Virus record (IMG/VR): IMGVR_UViG_3300017763_000002
Span: 62,001-126,000 of that record
Direction: 5' to 3' (one strand)
DNA length: 64,000 nucleotides
Source of the DNA: a virus
Under the pieces are notes generated by a model. It saw nothing but the letters and a program-made list of their open reading frames with translations. It was not told the DNA's origin and did not search any database. Positions within the stretch are counted from its first letter, which is position 1. The number at the start of each line of letters is the position of its first letter. Below are positions 8,270 through 16,944 of this stretch, piece by piece. The position numbers and the translations under genes are program-made.

Positions 8270-9283
8270 TTAAAAATCGTCTTCTAAAGAGCCGCTTTGT
8301 TGATATTCTCTGACCCTTCTTTCGAAGAAATTACCCATGGCCTGCACGTCAACAACTTCTCCAAGCCAAGGAAATGGGTTTTTATCACTAGGGAATCTGT
8401 AATCTAAACCGATCGCTTCAAGCCTTCTGTTTCCAATATAATACATATAATCGACAAACATTTCTGCATTTAAACCTAATATTCCTGTTGGTAGAACGTC
8501 GTGTGCATAAGCAATTTCTAGTTCAACAGCCTTTTTAATATGCTCTACAAATTCATCTTGAATTTTTTTAGTCCATATTGTAGGGTTCTGCTCTATTAAG
8601 GTATTAATTAAATATGTACCAAAGGCTATGTGGGAGCTTTCGTCCCTAAGGGTGTACTTGATTTGATCTGAAATGCCTTGTAGTTTGTTTTGCCTGCCTA
8701 ATGCAAGCAACATTGCGAAGCCGCTAAAAAAGAAAGTTCCTTCGCAAACAATCCAGTAGGTAAGAAAGTTTCTTAGTATTTCTTGCTTTCCTTCTTTAGA
8801 GTGTGGGTTAAAATCTTGTCTTCCTATGTCGTTGGTTATAGCCATAAGAAAGTCGTCTTTAGCTTTAATACTTGGAATATTCTCGTAGGCGGTAAACACT
8901 TCATCAATATCTAAATCTAAACTATCACAAACGTATACTACCGTAAGGTTGTGAAGGCTTTCTTCAAATGCTTGACGAAGGATATACTGGCGGCACTCAG
9001 CGTCAGTAATGTATTTAAAGGCACTAAGCAAAAGATTATTACCAACCAAAGACTCGCTTCCAGCAAAAAATCCAAGACAGCGCTTAACAAGTAATTTTTC
9101 ATCTTCTGTAATATCTCCATTTTTCCATTGTTGAATGTCGTTTTGCATGGATATTTCTGTGGGCATCCAATTGTTCGCACAGCTTTTCAGGAAAAGGTCC
9201 CATGCATATTTGTGTTTATGTGGCAGTATTCTATTTACACCTGCAATATTTTCTGTTAAAAGTTCTCCTGTTTTATCGTTCAT
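8270..9283 (-). CDS. nrdB: Ribonucleotide reductase small subunit, class Ic-like
   Basis: 337 aa R2 protein that generates the oxidant for ribonucleotide reduction. Metal ligands are readable: Glu77 (GSESL), Glu108 and His111 (EESLH), Glu181 (CEGTFFF), Glu215 and His218 (RDESSH). The usual radical tyrosine four residues after the first His is Val115, and the first ligand is Glu rather than Asp. Both changes are the known signature of class Ic (Mn/Fe, tyrosine-free) R2 proteins. The C-terminus (SGSLEDDF) is the tail that should dock to NrdA. Encoded 27 kb from nrdA on the opposite strand, with its own promoter. Confidence 0.93.
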   Translation of the reverse strand: MNDKTGELLTENIAGVNRILPHKHKYAWDLFLKSCANNWMPTEISMQNDIQQWKNGDITEDEKLLVKRCLGFFAGSESLVGNNLLLSAFKYITDAECRQYILRQAFEESLHNLTVVYVCDSLDLDIDEVFTAYENIPSIKAKDDFLMAITNDIGRQDFNPHSKEGKQEILRNFLTYWIVCEGTFFFSGFAMLLALGRQNKLQGISDQIKYTLRDESSHIAFGTYLINTLIEQNPTIWTKKIQDEFVEHIKKAVELEIAYAHDVLPTGILGLNAEMFVDYMYYIGNRRLEAIGLDYRFPSDKNPFPWLGEVVDVQAMGNFFERRVREYQQSGSLEDDF

Positions 9284-9290
9284 GTTTTTT

Positions 9291-9319
9291 ATATTACAGC
9301 ATATAACGAATTAAGTCAA
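9291..9319 (-). promoter_or_regulatory. Sigma70-type promoter of nrdB
   Basis: TTGACT (9314-9319), 17-bp spacer, TAATAT (9291-9296) on the minus strand. The -10 ends 7 nt before the ATG, leaving no room for a leader with a Shine-Dalgarno. Confidence 0.8.
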
Positions 9320-9327
9320 GAAAAAGT

Positions 9328-9966
9328 TCAATCTTTTTGTTCTGGGCACATCAATTTTATTAAATCATTCTGCTGTGTTTTTGAGGCCTTGTTCCATTGA
9401 AGGGCTATATCTTTTCTTTTTTCTTGTATAGTTTTTTCTTTTTCGCATAATTCTTTTTCTATTTTTTCTAAAAAATCAATAGATATTTCTGAAAGATCAA
9501 TGTCTAGATCAAAAGATATTTCTATTAAATCTTCTATCTTGTTAGTCTCTTTAGCCTCTGTAGCGCTTATGAACATCTCTGTAAGCTCTTCGTCTTTTAA
9601 GTCTGGGTGGGTTACTTTCGCGATCTCTCTATATAAAGACTTGACTTCATCAGCTTCTGAGTCTGTCACTTCTTTTGCTTCTGGTTTATCATGAGCTTTA
9701 TCTGCAACAAGCGGGTTTTTGCAATTAGGGTTATTAGCGCAATATTCTATGATTGATGCAAACATTTTTTGTTTAGCTTCGGAAAGCTCTTCTTCTAGGA
9801 TTTCCATTTCTATACTTAAGTATTTGCTTTTATGCTTTAGTCTTAATAAAAATTTATTTTTTTCTGAATTGTTGGTTTTTTTACGTTTGCGTTTTTTATT
9901 GGAAGATGGTCTGTATTTACCAAGCTCCTCTTTTTCCCATTTTTTAAAAGATTCAAAAAAGTCCAT
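9328..9966 (-). CDS. J-domain-like protein
   Basis: 212 aa. A short J-domain-like helix-HPD-helix is visible at about 105-150 (LYREIAKVTHPDL, HPD at 120-122), which in DnaJ proteins stimulates Hsp70 ATPase. The N-terminus is strongly basic (KKRKRKKTNN) and the flanks are predicted coiled coil. It may recruit host DnaK, for example for replication complexes or virion folding. J-like proteins of this kind occur in marine phages without known function. The gene starts directly after the terminator of the upstream fibre gene and has a GTGTA element 9 nt before its ATG. Confidence 0.65.
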   Translation of the reverse strand: MDFFESFKKWEKEELGKYRPSSNKKRKRKKTNNSEKNKFLLRLKHKSKYLSIEMEILEEELSEAKQKMFASIIEYCANNPNCKNPLVADKAHDKPEAKEVTDSEADEVKSLYREIAKVTHPDLKDEELTEMFISATEAKETNKIEDLIEISFDLDIDLSEISIDFLEKIEKELCEKEKTIQEKRKDIALQWNKASKTQQNDLIKLMCPEQKD

Positions 9967-9975
9967 AAGGTTTTT

Positions 9976-9980
9976 TACAC
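9976..9980 (-). promoter_or_regulatory. GTGTA-type start-proximal element (J-domain gene)
   Basis: GTGTA followed by AAAA, 9 nt before the ATG at 9966, abutting the T-tract of the upstream terminator. No -35 box seen. Because the terminator isolates this gene, a promoter is needed close to here. Confidence 0.4.
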
Positions 9981-10003
9981 AAAAAAACCCCCCTTGCGGG
10001 GGG
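9981..10003 (-). terminator. Rho-independent terminator of the fibre gene
   Basis: On the minus strand, six C, loop GCAA, six G (9988-10003), then seven T (9981-9987). A textbook GNRA-type tetraloop hairpin with T-tract, 30 bp after the stop of the fibre gene at 10034. The only clear intrinsic terminator I could find in the window. Confidence 0.93.
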
Positions 10004-10033
10004 CGTAGTAACTAAACTATCTTTAATTTTAAA

Positions 10034-11431
10034 TCAGGAATCATGCCCCTGAGGCTCTACAGATAGAATAATATCCATACTGTATCCAGTACCTGCAATG
10101 TTATCCGAAAAATCGAATATTGCTTGGGTATTGCTAACGCTCCTCAACTGGCAGATCACGATTGGATCTCCAGAAACACTGTTCTTGATTTGCCCCATAA
10201 CCTTTGGAGACTGAGTAGCTGTGAAGCCAAACCCAGTATAATCGCAGGTAATGGACTGCGCTCCGCTAGAGATAGCAAAGTTCGATACGCGAATATTGTT
10301 ATCAATTCTTTGTATCGTTCCTTGGATCGATACTTCGGAGGCACTAATTCTTGTTGTAAGGGAGCCAGTCTTGCTGTCCATTTCAACTTCTTCAGCACTC
10401 AAGCGAGTTGTAAGGGAACCAGCTTTGCTGTCCATTTCAACTTCTTCAGCACTCAAGCGAGTTGTAAGGGAACCAGTCTTGCTGTCCATTTCAACTTCTT
10501 CAGCACTTACGCGAGTTGTAAGGGAAGTTTCAGCGGCACTTACACGAGTTGTAAGAGAGCCAGCTTTGCTGTCCATTTCAACTTCTTCAGCACTCAAGCG
10601 AGTTGTAAGGGAACCAGCTTTGCTGTCCATCTCAACTTCTTCAGCACTCAAGCGAGTTGTAAGAGAACCAGCTTTGCTGTCCATTTCAACTTCTTCAGCA
10701 CTCAAGCGGGTCTCAATAGAATCAACTTGACTACCTTCTGATCCTGTAGCAACTTCGTTAGCACTTAAACGAGTTGTAAGGGAAGCTGTCTTGCTGTCCA
10801 TTTCAACTTCTTCAGCACTTACGCGAGTTGTAAGGGAAGTTTCAGCGGCACTTACACGAGTTGTAAGAGAACCAGCTTTGCTGTCCATTTCAACTTCTTC
10901 AGCACTCAAACGAGTTGTAAGGGAACCAGTCTTGCTGTCCATTTCAACTTCTTCAGCACTTACGCGAGTTGTAAGGGAATCAGCTTTGCTGTCCATTTCA
11001 ACTTCTTCAGCACTTACGCGAGTTGTAAGGGAACCAGCTTTGCTGTCCATTTCAACTTCTTCAGCACTTACGCGAGTTGTAAGGGAATCAGCTTTGCTGT
11101 CCATTTCAACTTCTTCAGCACTTACGCGAGTTGTAAGGGAATCAGCTTTGCTGTCCATTTCAACTTCTTCAGCACTTAATCGGGTCTCAATAGAGTCGAC
11201 GCCGTTATTTTGAATGTCAGAAGCAGTACTTTCTTGAACACTTACTCTGGTTTCCAGAGAAGATGTTAAGGATGTCTGTGCGACTTCTGTAACGCTTTGT
11301 CGAGATTCAAGAGAACCTGTGACGCTTACATCAGCTTGAACTACATTATCAAATACTAGTTTACCACCAGCATTTTTTTCGATTGTTACACTGTCCAGCT
11401 TTATCTTTTCAGCAGCAATAATTTTTGCCAT
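10034..11431 (-). CDS. Repeat-built fibre or whisker protein (18-residue coiled-coil repeats)
   Basis: 465 aa. Residues about 75-370 are a ladder of an 18-residue unit whose core is SAEEVEMDSK followed by (A/T)(D/G/A)SLTTR(V/L). The core occurs 13 times, with two short SAAETSLTTRV insertions and one divergent unit (ANEVATGSE). The pattern is a trimeric coiled-coil shaft. The N-terminal about 50 residues (AAEKIKLDSVTIEKN) look like a virion attachment domain, and the C-terminal about 90 residues (VSNFAISSGAQSITCDYTG) a beta-rich tip. Monocistronic: own GTGTA-like promoter and own terminator, which suggests high expression. Which virion part it belongs to is unknown. Confidence 0.75.
   Translation of the reverse strand: MAKIIAAEKIKLDSVTIEKNAGGKLVFDNVVQADVSVTGSLESRQSVTEVAQTSLTSSLETRVSVQESTASDIQNNGVDSIETRLSAEEVEMDSKADSLTTRVSAEEVEMDSKADSLTTRVSAEEVEMDSKAGSLTTRVSAEEVEMDSKADSLTTRVSAEEVEMDSKTGSLTTRLSAEEVEMDSKAGSLTTRVSAAETSLTTRVSAEEVEMDSKTASLTTRLSANEVATGSEGSQVDSIETRLSAEEVEMDSKAGSLTTRLSAEEVEMDSKAGSLTTRLSAEEVEMDSKAGSLTTRVSAAETSLTTRVSAEEVEMDSKTGSLTTRLSAEEVEMDSKAGSLTTRLSAEEVEMDSKTGSLTTRISASEVSIQGTIQRIDNNIRVSNFAISSGAQSITCDYTGFGFTATQSPKVMGQIKNSVSGDPIVICQLRSVSNTQAIFDFSDNIAGTGYSMDIILSVEPQGHDS
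10335..11180. repeat. 54-bp in-frame tandem repeats in the fibre gene
   Basis: Near-identical 54-bp units encoding the 18-residue repeat, 13 core copies broken by shorter units near 10500-10560 and 10720-10860. Identity at DNA level (only a few variable bases) points to recent expansion or gene conversion. Confidence 0.9.
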
Positions 11432-11441
11432 TGAATGTATG

Positions 11442-11446
11442 TACCC
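11442..11446 (-). promoter_or_regulatory. GTGTA-like element (GGGTA) of the fibre gene
   Basis: TTTAGGGTACATA on the minus strand; GGGTA is 10 nt before the ATG at 11431. Matches the TAGGTGTACA sites at 12681 and 28584 in sequence and distance. Confidence 0.45.
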
Positions 11447-11467
11447 TAAAAGCGATAGAATGGGAAT

Positions 11468-12601
11468 TTAAATATTCTCAAACAGTTGTGAAGTTTTTTT
11501 AATATTGTCTGGATTGTTCGGGCTGTATTTCCAGCACAACTCTTTTCCTTGTTCTAGTTTTATATCCAAATTATCGTTGTGTTCTTCTGTGGCAAGCTTT
11601 AATTGTTCTGCAGCTTCAATCATATTAAAATCTTCGTAGTAATATCCAAAATCTTTTATAAATTCAGAGTTATGAACTAAAGGGTATCCAAAATGGGCAG
11701 CTTCTAAATACGTATAATTTAATGCATTTAAATGTTGGTGGCTGAGAAAAATGGGGTTATCTTTACTCATAATTTTTGGCATAGCTTCTCGTGGATCGAA
11801 TATCATTCTTTTTATATGGTTTCTGAAAACCCTATCATTTAATATTCTAGATCTTAGTTGATCTTTTTCATCATTGATTAATTTTAATGTGCCAAAGAAT
11901 ATAGCTTTTTCAAAAATATCTGGATAATGTACTAATAAATGTTTAACTGTAAATAATGGAGGTATAAAAGTTTTACTAAAGTTAATATTGGGTTCAACTA
12001 TAGCAATATTATTTTTTTCTTTTATATTGTATTTTAAATCTTTTTCTTGTATATTAAGAACTTGTGCTGAACCATATATAAATTTAGGATCCCATATATA
12101 TGGTAGCTCAAAAGTATTTGGCGAAGTATTTATTTTTAAATAATCTTCACAGAAGTCGTAATGGGGAGAATATAGAACTGCGTCATGAATTAAAGAACTT
12201 GGCTCGGAAGCCCAGCCTCCATGGTTTTCTTCACTGCAAATATAATTACAAATATCTGTAACTAAAACATTTCCATAATTAATGGCAGCAATTTTACATT
12301 CTGAATTCACTGATTTGTATTTTTCTGCATGCTCTGGATTGCATGCTATGCCTGGGGTACAAACGACATCTAAATGGTGCTTTATTGGTGACAATTCATC
12401 GTAAGATATAATGTTTTTATTATTTAAAAAACTTTGTTCAATGTCTGTTTTAATTATAGACTCTTCTTGGTTTCCGCAAAAATCTATAAAAAATACATCG
12501 TGCCCAGCGGATTCAAGTATTTCATAAAGTAGTATTATGTTCTGGTACAACCCGTTAGAAAAAAATCCGTAATTAAATCTAGTAGTTATTCCTATATGCA
12601 T
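11468..12601 (-). CDS. DUF2827-like glycosyltransferase
   Basis: 377 aa. Overall GT-B appearance. The C-terminal block (LNYTYLEAAHFGYPLVHNS then FGYYYEDFNMIEAAEQL) is the signature region of DUF2827 proteins, which are treated as glycosyltransferase-like. The N-terminus (IGITTRFNYGFFSNGLYQN) fits the first Rossmann strand and glycine loop. It probably transfers a sugar to a phage or host surface glycan; donor and acceptor unknown. It stands between the fibre gene and the divergent portal gene, and so may act on the fibres. A GTGTA element lies 9 nt before the ATG. Confidence 0.75.
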   Translation of the reverse strand: MHIGITTRFNYGFFSNGLYQNIILLYEILESAGHDVFFIDFCGNQEESIIKTDIEQSFLNNKNIISYDELSPIKHHLDVVCTPGIACNPEHAEKYKSVNSECKIAAINYGNVLVTDICNYICSEENHGGWASEPSSLIHDAVLYSPHYDFCEDYLKINTSPNTFELPYIWDPKFIYGSAQVLNIQEKDLKYNIKEKNNIAIVEPNINFSKTFIPPLFTVKHLLVHYPDIFEKAIFFGTLKLINDEKDQLRSRILNDRVFRNHIKRMIFDPREAMPKIMSKDNPIFLSHQHLNALNYTYLEAAHFGYPLVHNSEFIKDFGYYYEDFNMIEAAEQLKLATEEHNDNLDIKLEQGKELCWKYSPNNPDNIKKTSQLFENI

Positions 12602-12610
12602 GAATATTGT

Positions 12611-12615
12611 TACAC
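12611..12615 (-). promoter_or_regulatory. GTGTA-type element of the DUF2827 gene
   Basis: ATGTGTAACAAT on the minus strand; GTGTA is 9 nt before the ATG at 12601. No matching -35. Confidence 0.45.
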
Positions 12616-12670
12616 ATAATGTTTTTTAATAAAAGTTAAAAGTTAACTTTAGACTTTACTTAGACTTTTA

Positions 12671-12685
12671 TATAATATAGGTGTA
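12671..12685 (+). promoter_or_regulatory. Portal-unit promoter region: TATAAT plus GTGTA element
   Basis: TATAAT at 12671-12676 (weak -35 TTTAGA 17 bp upstream) followed by TAGGTGTACA, with GTGTA at 12681-12685, 10 nt before the GTG start at 12696. Either box could be the -10. The GTGTA box is at the same distance from the start as in the other virion genes. Confidence 0.5.
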
Positions 12686-12695
12686 CAGATATAGC

Positions 12696-14741
12696 GTGAG
12701 CAAAAGAAAATATAATAAAAAGTCTGACTATTGGAAAAAATTCGACAAGCCTAATTCACCAGCAATCCCTATAGTCTCTGAGGATCAAGTGCCTCCTGCT
12801 TTTGCTGGAGAGTCTTATTATTCTGAAACCACAAATGCGTCGGTAATATTGCAGCAATCTAATGCGAACAGAAATGAACCAGGGCAAAGTAGGACAAATA
12901 GAAGGTCTAATACTAAAGCTAAAGCTCAAAAGAAAGATAAGTATGAAAATATAAGAAGCGGGGTATTGCCTTATGATTTTTCTTCTAGCGGAATTTCTAT
13001 AAGAGATTCTGTTGAACTCTGCCAGAAGGCCTACGCTAATATATCAATTTTTAGAAACGCAATAGATATTATGTCTGAGTTCGCCAACTCAAATATACAG
13101 CTTCAAGGCGGCAATCAGAAGTCAAGAGAATTTGTATATAAGTGGTTTGATAAAGTTAATTTATGGAAAATTAGAGACCAATACTTTCGAGAGTATTACA
13201 GGTCTGGGAATATCTTCATGTATAGAGTGGACGGAAAATTCACGCGAGAAGACTTTGCTAAAATGTCTAAGGTTTATGGCGGTTTGGAGCCTGGTAGAAT
13301 ACCAATAAGATACATATTTCTTAACCCTTATGATATTATGGCTCATCGGGCGACAACTTTTAGTGAGGGCCAGTATTTTAAAGTCTTATCTGAATACGAT
13401 TTAGAAAGACTGAAGAGCCCCAAGACAGAATATGATCAGCAGGTATTTGATAGTATGCCTAAGGAAGTAAAAGAAATATTAGATACTAATTCTTTTCCAA
13501 GAGATGGGGTTAAAGTTCCTCTTCCTGATGATAAAATTATTCACTCTTTTTATAAAAAGCAGGATTACGAACCGTTTGCAATACCTTTCGGCTTCCCCGT
13601 GTTAGATGATATAAATTACAAAATAGAACTTAAAAAAATAGATCAGGCTATATGTAGAACTATAGAAAATGTTATATTGCTTATTACTATGGGCGCTGAA
13701 CCTGAAAAAGGGGGGATAAATCCTAGAAATTTAGAAGCCATGCAGAAGCTTTTTCAAAACGAAAGCGTTGGGAGGGTTTTGGTTAGTGACTATACTACTA
13801 AGGCAGATTTTGTTATACCAGATATAAGGAAGGTTGTTGGCCCAGATAAATATCAGATAGTTAATCAAGATATTAGGGAGGGATTACAAAACATTATTGT
13901 TGGAGACGAAAGATATAGTAATACTCAAGTAAAAGCAGAAATCTTTTTAGAAAGATTAAAAGAAGCAAGGAACGCTTTTCTTAATGATTTCTTGCAAGAT
14001 CAAATTAAAATGGTTTGCGAAAATATGGGCTTTAGGCAATACCCTGTAGCTCATTTTGAAGAGATTGATATTAAAGACGAAGTCCAATTACAAAGAGTCG
14101 CCACAAGACTGATTGAATTAGGCATACTTACTCCTGAACAAGGAATTAATGCAATTAAATCTGGAATATATCCTGCGGGGGAAGATTTAGATCTCGCTCA
14201 AGAAGAATTTTTGTCTCAAAGAAAAGAGGGTAAATTTAATCCATTAGTCGGAGGAGTTCCTTCTGTTGAGAATCCAGGGGCAGAAAAAGATAGGGCTCTT
14301 CAGAAAGAAACTATGCAAAAAGCTGCACCTCCTGTCCAACAAAGTGCACCTACAAAAGAAAGCGGTAGGCCTACTGGCACTAATGGAATTCCGCAAGAAA
14401 ATAAATCAACAGAAAAAATTACACCTTCAGATATAAAAGATGTTATATTTAAAATAGAAAATTTAAACAAAGCTGTTAAGTCTCAAGTATTAAAAAAGCA
14501 TTCTGTAAAAAAACTTAATAAAGCACAAAATAAAATGGTAGACGAATTATGCGAATCTATTATATGCTCTTCTAGTCAAAATGAATGGGAAAAAGTTGCG
14601 CAATGCTGTATGGATGATAATAATCAAATCGCTAAGTTACAAGTAATTCCTGAGATACTAGATATAAGTCAAGAGAAGGAGCTGGGTTTGTATCCGTCGG
14701 CTATATTTTATCATAGTATGGGGGAATTTACTGATGATTAA
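12696..14741 (+). CDS. Portal protein
   Basis: 681 aa from the GTG at 12696. Portal-type features: an N-terminal Lys/Asn-rich disordered arm, then SVELCQKAYANISIFRNAIDIMSEFA, YREYYRSGNIFMYRV, a central loop of helices (FLERLKEARNAFLNDFLQDQIKMV) and a C-terminal Pro/Gln-rich tail. Portals form the dodecameric DNA channel at the head vertex. An upstream in-frame GTG at 12681 would add five residues, but it lies within the conserved GTGTA promoter element and is unlikely. First gene of the plus-strand structural block. Terminase and capsid genes are not adjacent, which is unusual. Confidence 0.8.
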   Translation: MSKRKYNKKSDYWKKFDKPNSPAIPIVSEDQVPPAFAGESYYSETTNASVILQQSNANRNEPGQSRTNRRSNTKAKAQKKDKYENIRSGVLPYDFSSSGISIRDSVELCQKAYANISIFRNAIDIMSEFANSNIQLQGGNQKSREFVYKWFDKVNLWKIRDQYFREYYRSGNIFMYRVDGKFTREDFAKMSKVYGGLEPGRIPIRYIFLNPYDIMAHRATTFSEGQYFKVLSEYDLERLKSPKTEYDQQVFDSMPKEVKEILDTNSFPRDGVKVPLPDDKIIHSFYKKQDYEPFAIPFGFPVLDDINYKIELKKIDQAICRTIENVILLITMGAEPEKGGINPRNLEAMQKLFQNESVGRVLVSDYTTKADFVIPDIRKVVGPDKYQIVNQDIREGLQNIIVGDERYSNTQVKAEIFLERLKEARNAFLNDFLQDQIKMVCENMGFRQYPVAHFEEIDIKDEVQLQRVATRLIELGILTPEQGINAIKSGIYPAGEDLDLAQEEFLSQRKEGKFNPLVGGVPSVENPGAEKDRALQKETMQKAAPPVQQSAPTKESGRPTGTNGIPQENKSTEKITPSDIKDVIFKIENLNKAVKSQVLKKHSVKKLNKAQNKMVDELCESIICSSSQNEWEKVAQCCMDDNNQIAKLQVIPEILDISQEKELGLYPSAIFYHSMGEFTDD

Positions 14742-15045
14742 TAATATTGTAAGTCAAGCAGGTTATTTAGAATTAGTAAAAGCTAGCTCCACAACGATCG
14801 CTAATTTAGGTATTTTTTTATGTAATATAGATACAAAAAACGCTGATGTTATTGATCTTTTTATTGTGCCATCTGGAGGAACCCCCGGAAACGAAAACAA
14901 AATATTATCAGAACTTTATATTCCCCCAAGTCAAACTTTTAGTTTTGGGGAAGAAAAATTTATATTGGAGCCTGGAGACTCAATAGGCTTCTCATCTCAG
15001 GTTGGAGGCAGAATTACTGCAACCGTAACTTTTACTGAATTATAA
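14734..15045 (+). CDS. Small beta-rich virion protein
   Basis: 103 aa, overlapping the portal end by 8 bp, with GGGGG 9 nt upstream of the ATG as ribosome site. The sequence reads as a beta-sandwich (LELVKASSTTIANLGIFLCN, LFIVPSGG, FILEPGDSIGFSS, ITATVTFTEL), a pattern I associate with small connector or tail proteins of marine phages. No precise family recognised. Its stop overlaps the next start as TAATG. Confidence 0.6.
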   Translation: MINNIVSQAGYLELVKASSTTIANLGIFLCNIDTKNADVIDLFIVPSGGTPGNENKILSELYIPPSQTFSFGEEKFILEPGDSIGFSSQVGGRITATVTFTEL

Positions 15046-16943
15046 TGGCCGGCTTTGTTCCAAAAGAAGATGCTATATCCGGAGCCTACCTTAGGCTTAA
15101 CGGAGACGACGAAGTATTTGGGCATAAGGATTTTATTAACGATGTAACTATTCGTGGTGATCTTCAAGTTTCTGGAGATATGCGTGTTTCTCAAATAGTA
15201 GATTTTACTAGTGAGTCTGGAGATATTAGCGGGCATATATTTAGGGGTAGTACAGCATATTTTGATGAAGTGGTCGTAGGCCAATTATCTGCGCTAGAAA
15301 CTTCTGGGGGTTCTTCTGGTGAAACTTCTGGAGGATTAGATACTGGGCCGGTTTTTGTAAGATCAGTGAGTGCTGTTAATGGAGTAAGGGAAATATTGGA
15401 GTCGGAATACAATGGGGAGATTATAAGAAAAGTTAAAACTGCAAGCGATCAAGTGGATGTGGGACTTATGTTAGAGCGCGGAGATGCTCAATCATATAAA
15501 CCTTCAATTTTCTATTCTGTAAGCGGGGTAGATAATTCCGATCAAGCGATTGACCCCTCCTCGTTATCAACGCATTCTAATGGGTATTCTTTTAATTCAA
15601 CAGTTAGGCTTGATGCTTCGACTCCTAAAACTTATTTATTTAAAAACGGATCAAGGCAAACTTATTTAATAATAGAAAAAGATACTCCCCCGCAAATTAT
15701 ATCTGCAGAATTTGTTAACAAGTTAGGGACTGGCAGTTTTTATGGAACTGCTTCTTTTAATTCCGAATCTGGAGCGGTGACAGTACAGCAGACTGAAGCT
15801 AGAAATGGCGATGTTGCTAGGGTTAAGGTAGTTGCAAATAAAGCTATAGGGCAAATACATATATCGGGGGCAGCAGTGTCAAGTAAAACTGTAAACTCTC
15901 CTTCTTATATAGATAATCTAGATGGAACTTATACGCATGAATTTGATGTAAATGTTTCCGCTTCAAACTCTGTATCTGATAGAAGTTTTACTATAAGAGT
16001 GAATGATTTAGTTGGTAATCCTTCTGAAAATTACAATTCAGATAATACAATTAAAACAAATAATCAATCTCCGTCTGGCAGTATATCTATATCTTATCCT
16101 AATAATACGGGATTAATGAATAATACTACTGACATAGTTTCTTTTAATGTAAGTGCTAATAATTTTGATCATTATAATTTTAGTAATAGTGGTATTTTTT
16201 CTATTAAAGAGGAGCCTACTACTTTAACTGGTGGACCTTTTAAATTTTCTGCAGAAAACGCAAACTCTAGAACTAGTGGTAGTTTTTCTGTGCAAGTATT
16301 TAAAGCTTCGAATGGGCGAACGGCTAGTTTTTCCAGCTCATCCGTGCAAGTCCAGTCTTTTGGAACTACGCCTTCTTTAAATTTTTCTCCAAACCTTTTT
16401 AGTTCTTCAAATTCAGGGGCTGTTTTGAATAATGTAAATATAACCTTAAGCGAAGAAGTAGATGTATTGACCGTAGATTCGGTTTCTGATACAAGTATAT
16501 CAATACAAAACTTAACAAAGAATAATAATAAATCTTTTTCTTTTCAAATATCTGTAGATGATTCTTCTCCAAGAGGAACTTTTACAATTAATTTTGCAGG
16601 CACAAAAATAATAGGAGATAGTTTTAGTAAAAGTGATACTGGATCTATTAGAGGGTTTAATCAAAGAACAGTGACCGCTCTTGCGACTGCATATGAGCCA
16701 GTAGATATTGGGGTAAATGTATTTAATACTTCACGATTAGTGGTTTCTGTCCAGCCTGACGGAGGTAATTCTTTTTCGGTGAACTATGACTCAAATATTA
16801 CTGGACCAAAACAAGATGGAACAAGTAATCTTGAGGCTGCATTTGGGATAATAGATGATAATAAAATAGTAATAGATAATCAAGTTATTACTAACGCTGG
16901 GAATGTAAGTGATGTTTTTATAACCGTGGAGGAGTTGCAGTGA
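15045..16943 (+). CDS. Large virion surface protein with Ig-like domains
   Basis: 632 aa. The N-terminus (VTIRGDLQVSGDMRVSQIVDF ... GSTAYFDEVVVGQL) is the repetitive beta pattern typical of phage fibre shafts. A Gly/Ser/Thr linker at about 85-100 (ETSGGSSGETSGG) leads to several Ser/Asn/Thr-rich beta-sandwich repeats (for example FTIRVNDLVGNPSENYNSDN), consistent with Ig-like or bacterial-surface-type domains. Probably displayed on head or tail for host attachment. Exact virion location unknown. Next gene starts 2 nt after its stop. Confidence 0.6.
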   Translation: MAGFVPKEDAISGAYLRLNGDDEVFGHKDFINDVTIRGDLQVSGDMRVSQIVDFTSESGDISGHIFRGSTAYFDEVVVGQLSALETSGGSSGETSGGLDTGPVFVRSVSAVNGVREILESEYNGEIIRKVKTASDQVDVGLMLERGDAQSYKPSIFYSVSGVDNSDQAIDPSSLSTHSNGYSFNSTVRLDASTPKTYLFKNGSRQTYLIIEKDTPPQIISAEFVNKLGTGSFYGTASFNSESGAVTVQQTEARNGDVARVKVVANKAIGQIHISGAAVSSKTVNSPSYIDNLDGTYTHEFDVNVSASNSVSDRSFTIRVNDLVGNPSENYNSDNTIKTNNQSPSGSISISYPNNTGLMNNTTDIVSFNVSANNFDHYNFSNSGIFSIKEEPTTLTGGPFKFSAENANSRTSGSFSVQVFKASNGRTASFSSSSVQVQSFGTTPSLNFSPNLFSSSNSGAVLNNVNITLSEEVDVLTVDSVSDTSISIQNLTKNNNKSFSFQISVDDSSPRGTFTINFAGTKIIGDSFSKSDTGSIRGFNQRTVTALATAYEPVDIGVNVFNTSRLVVSVQPDGGNSFSVNYDSNITGPKQDGTSNLEAAFGIIDDNKIVIDNQVITNAGNVSDVFITVEELQ

Positions 16944-16944
16944 T

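Noticed and set aside
10335-11180. CRISPR-like array
   Set aside because: Repeats are contiguous, all in one reading frame, with no unique spacers between them.
10124-11213. Long plus-strand reading frames opposite the fibre gene
   Set aside because: They are antisense images of the 54-bp repeats, with repetitive translations (HFNFFSTQASCKG) and no start context. The minus-strand frame is a normal coiled coil with promoter and terminator.
12681-12683. GTG at 12681 as portal start
   Set aside because: It is part of the conserved GTGTA element found at the same distance from other starts; the GTG at 12696 fits the shared spacing.
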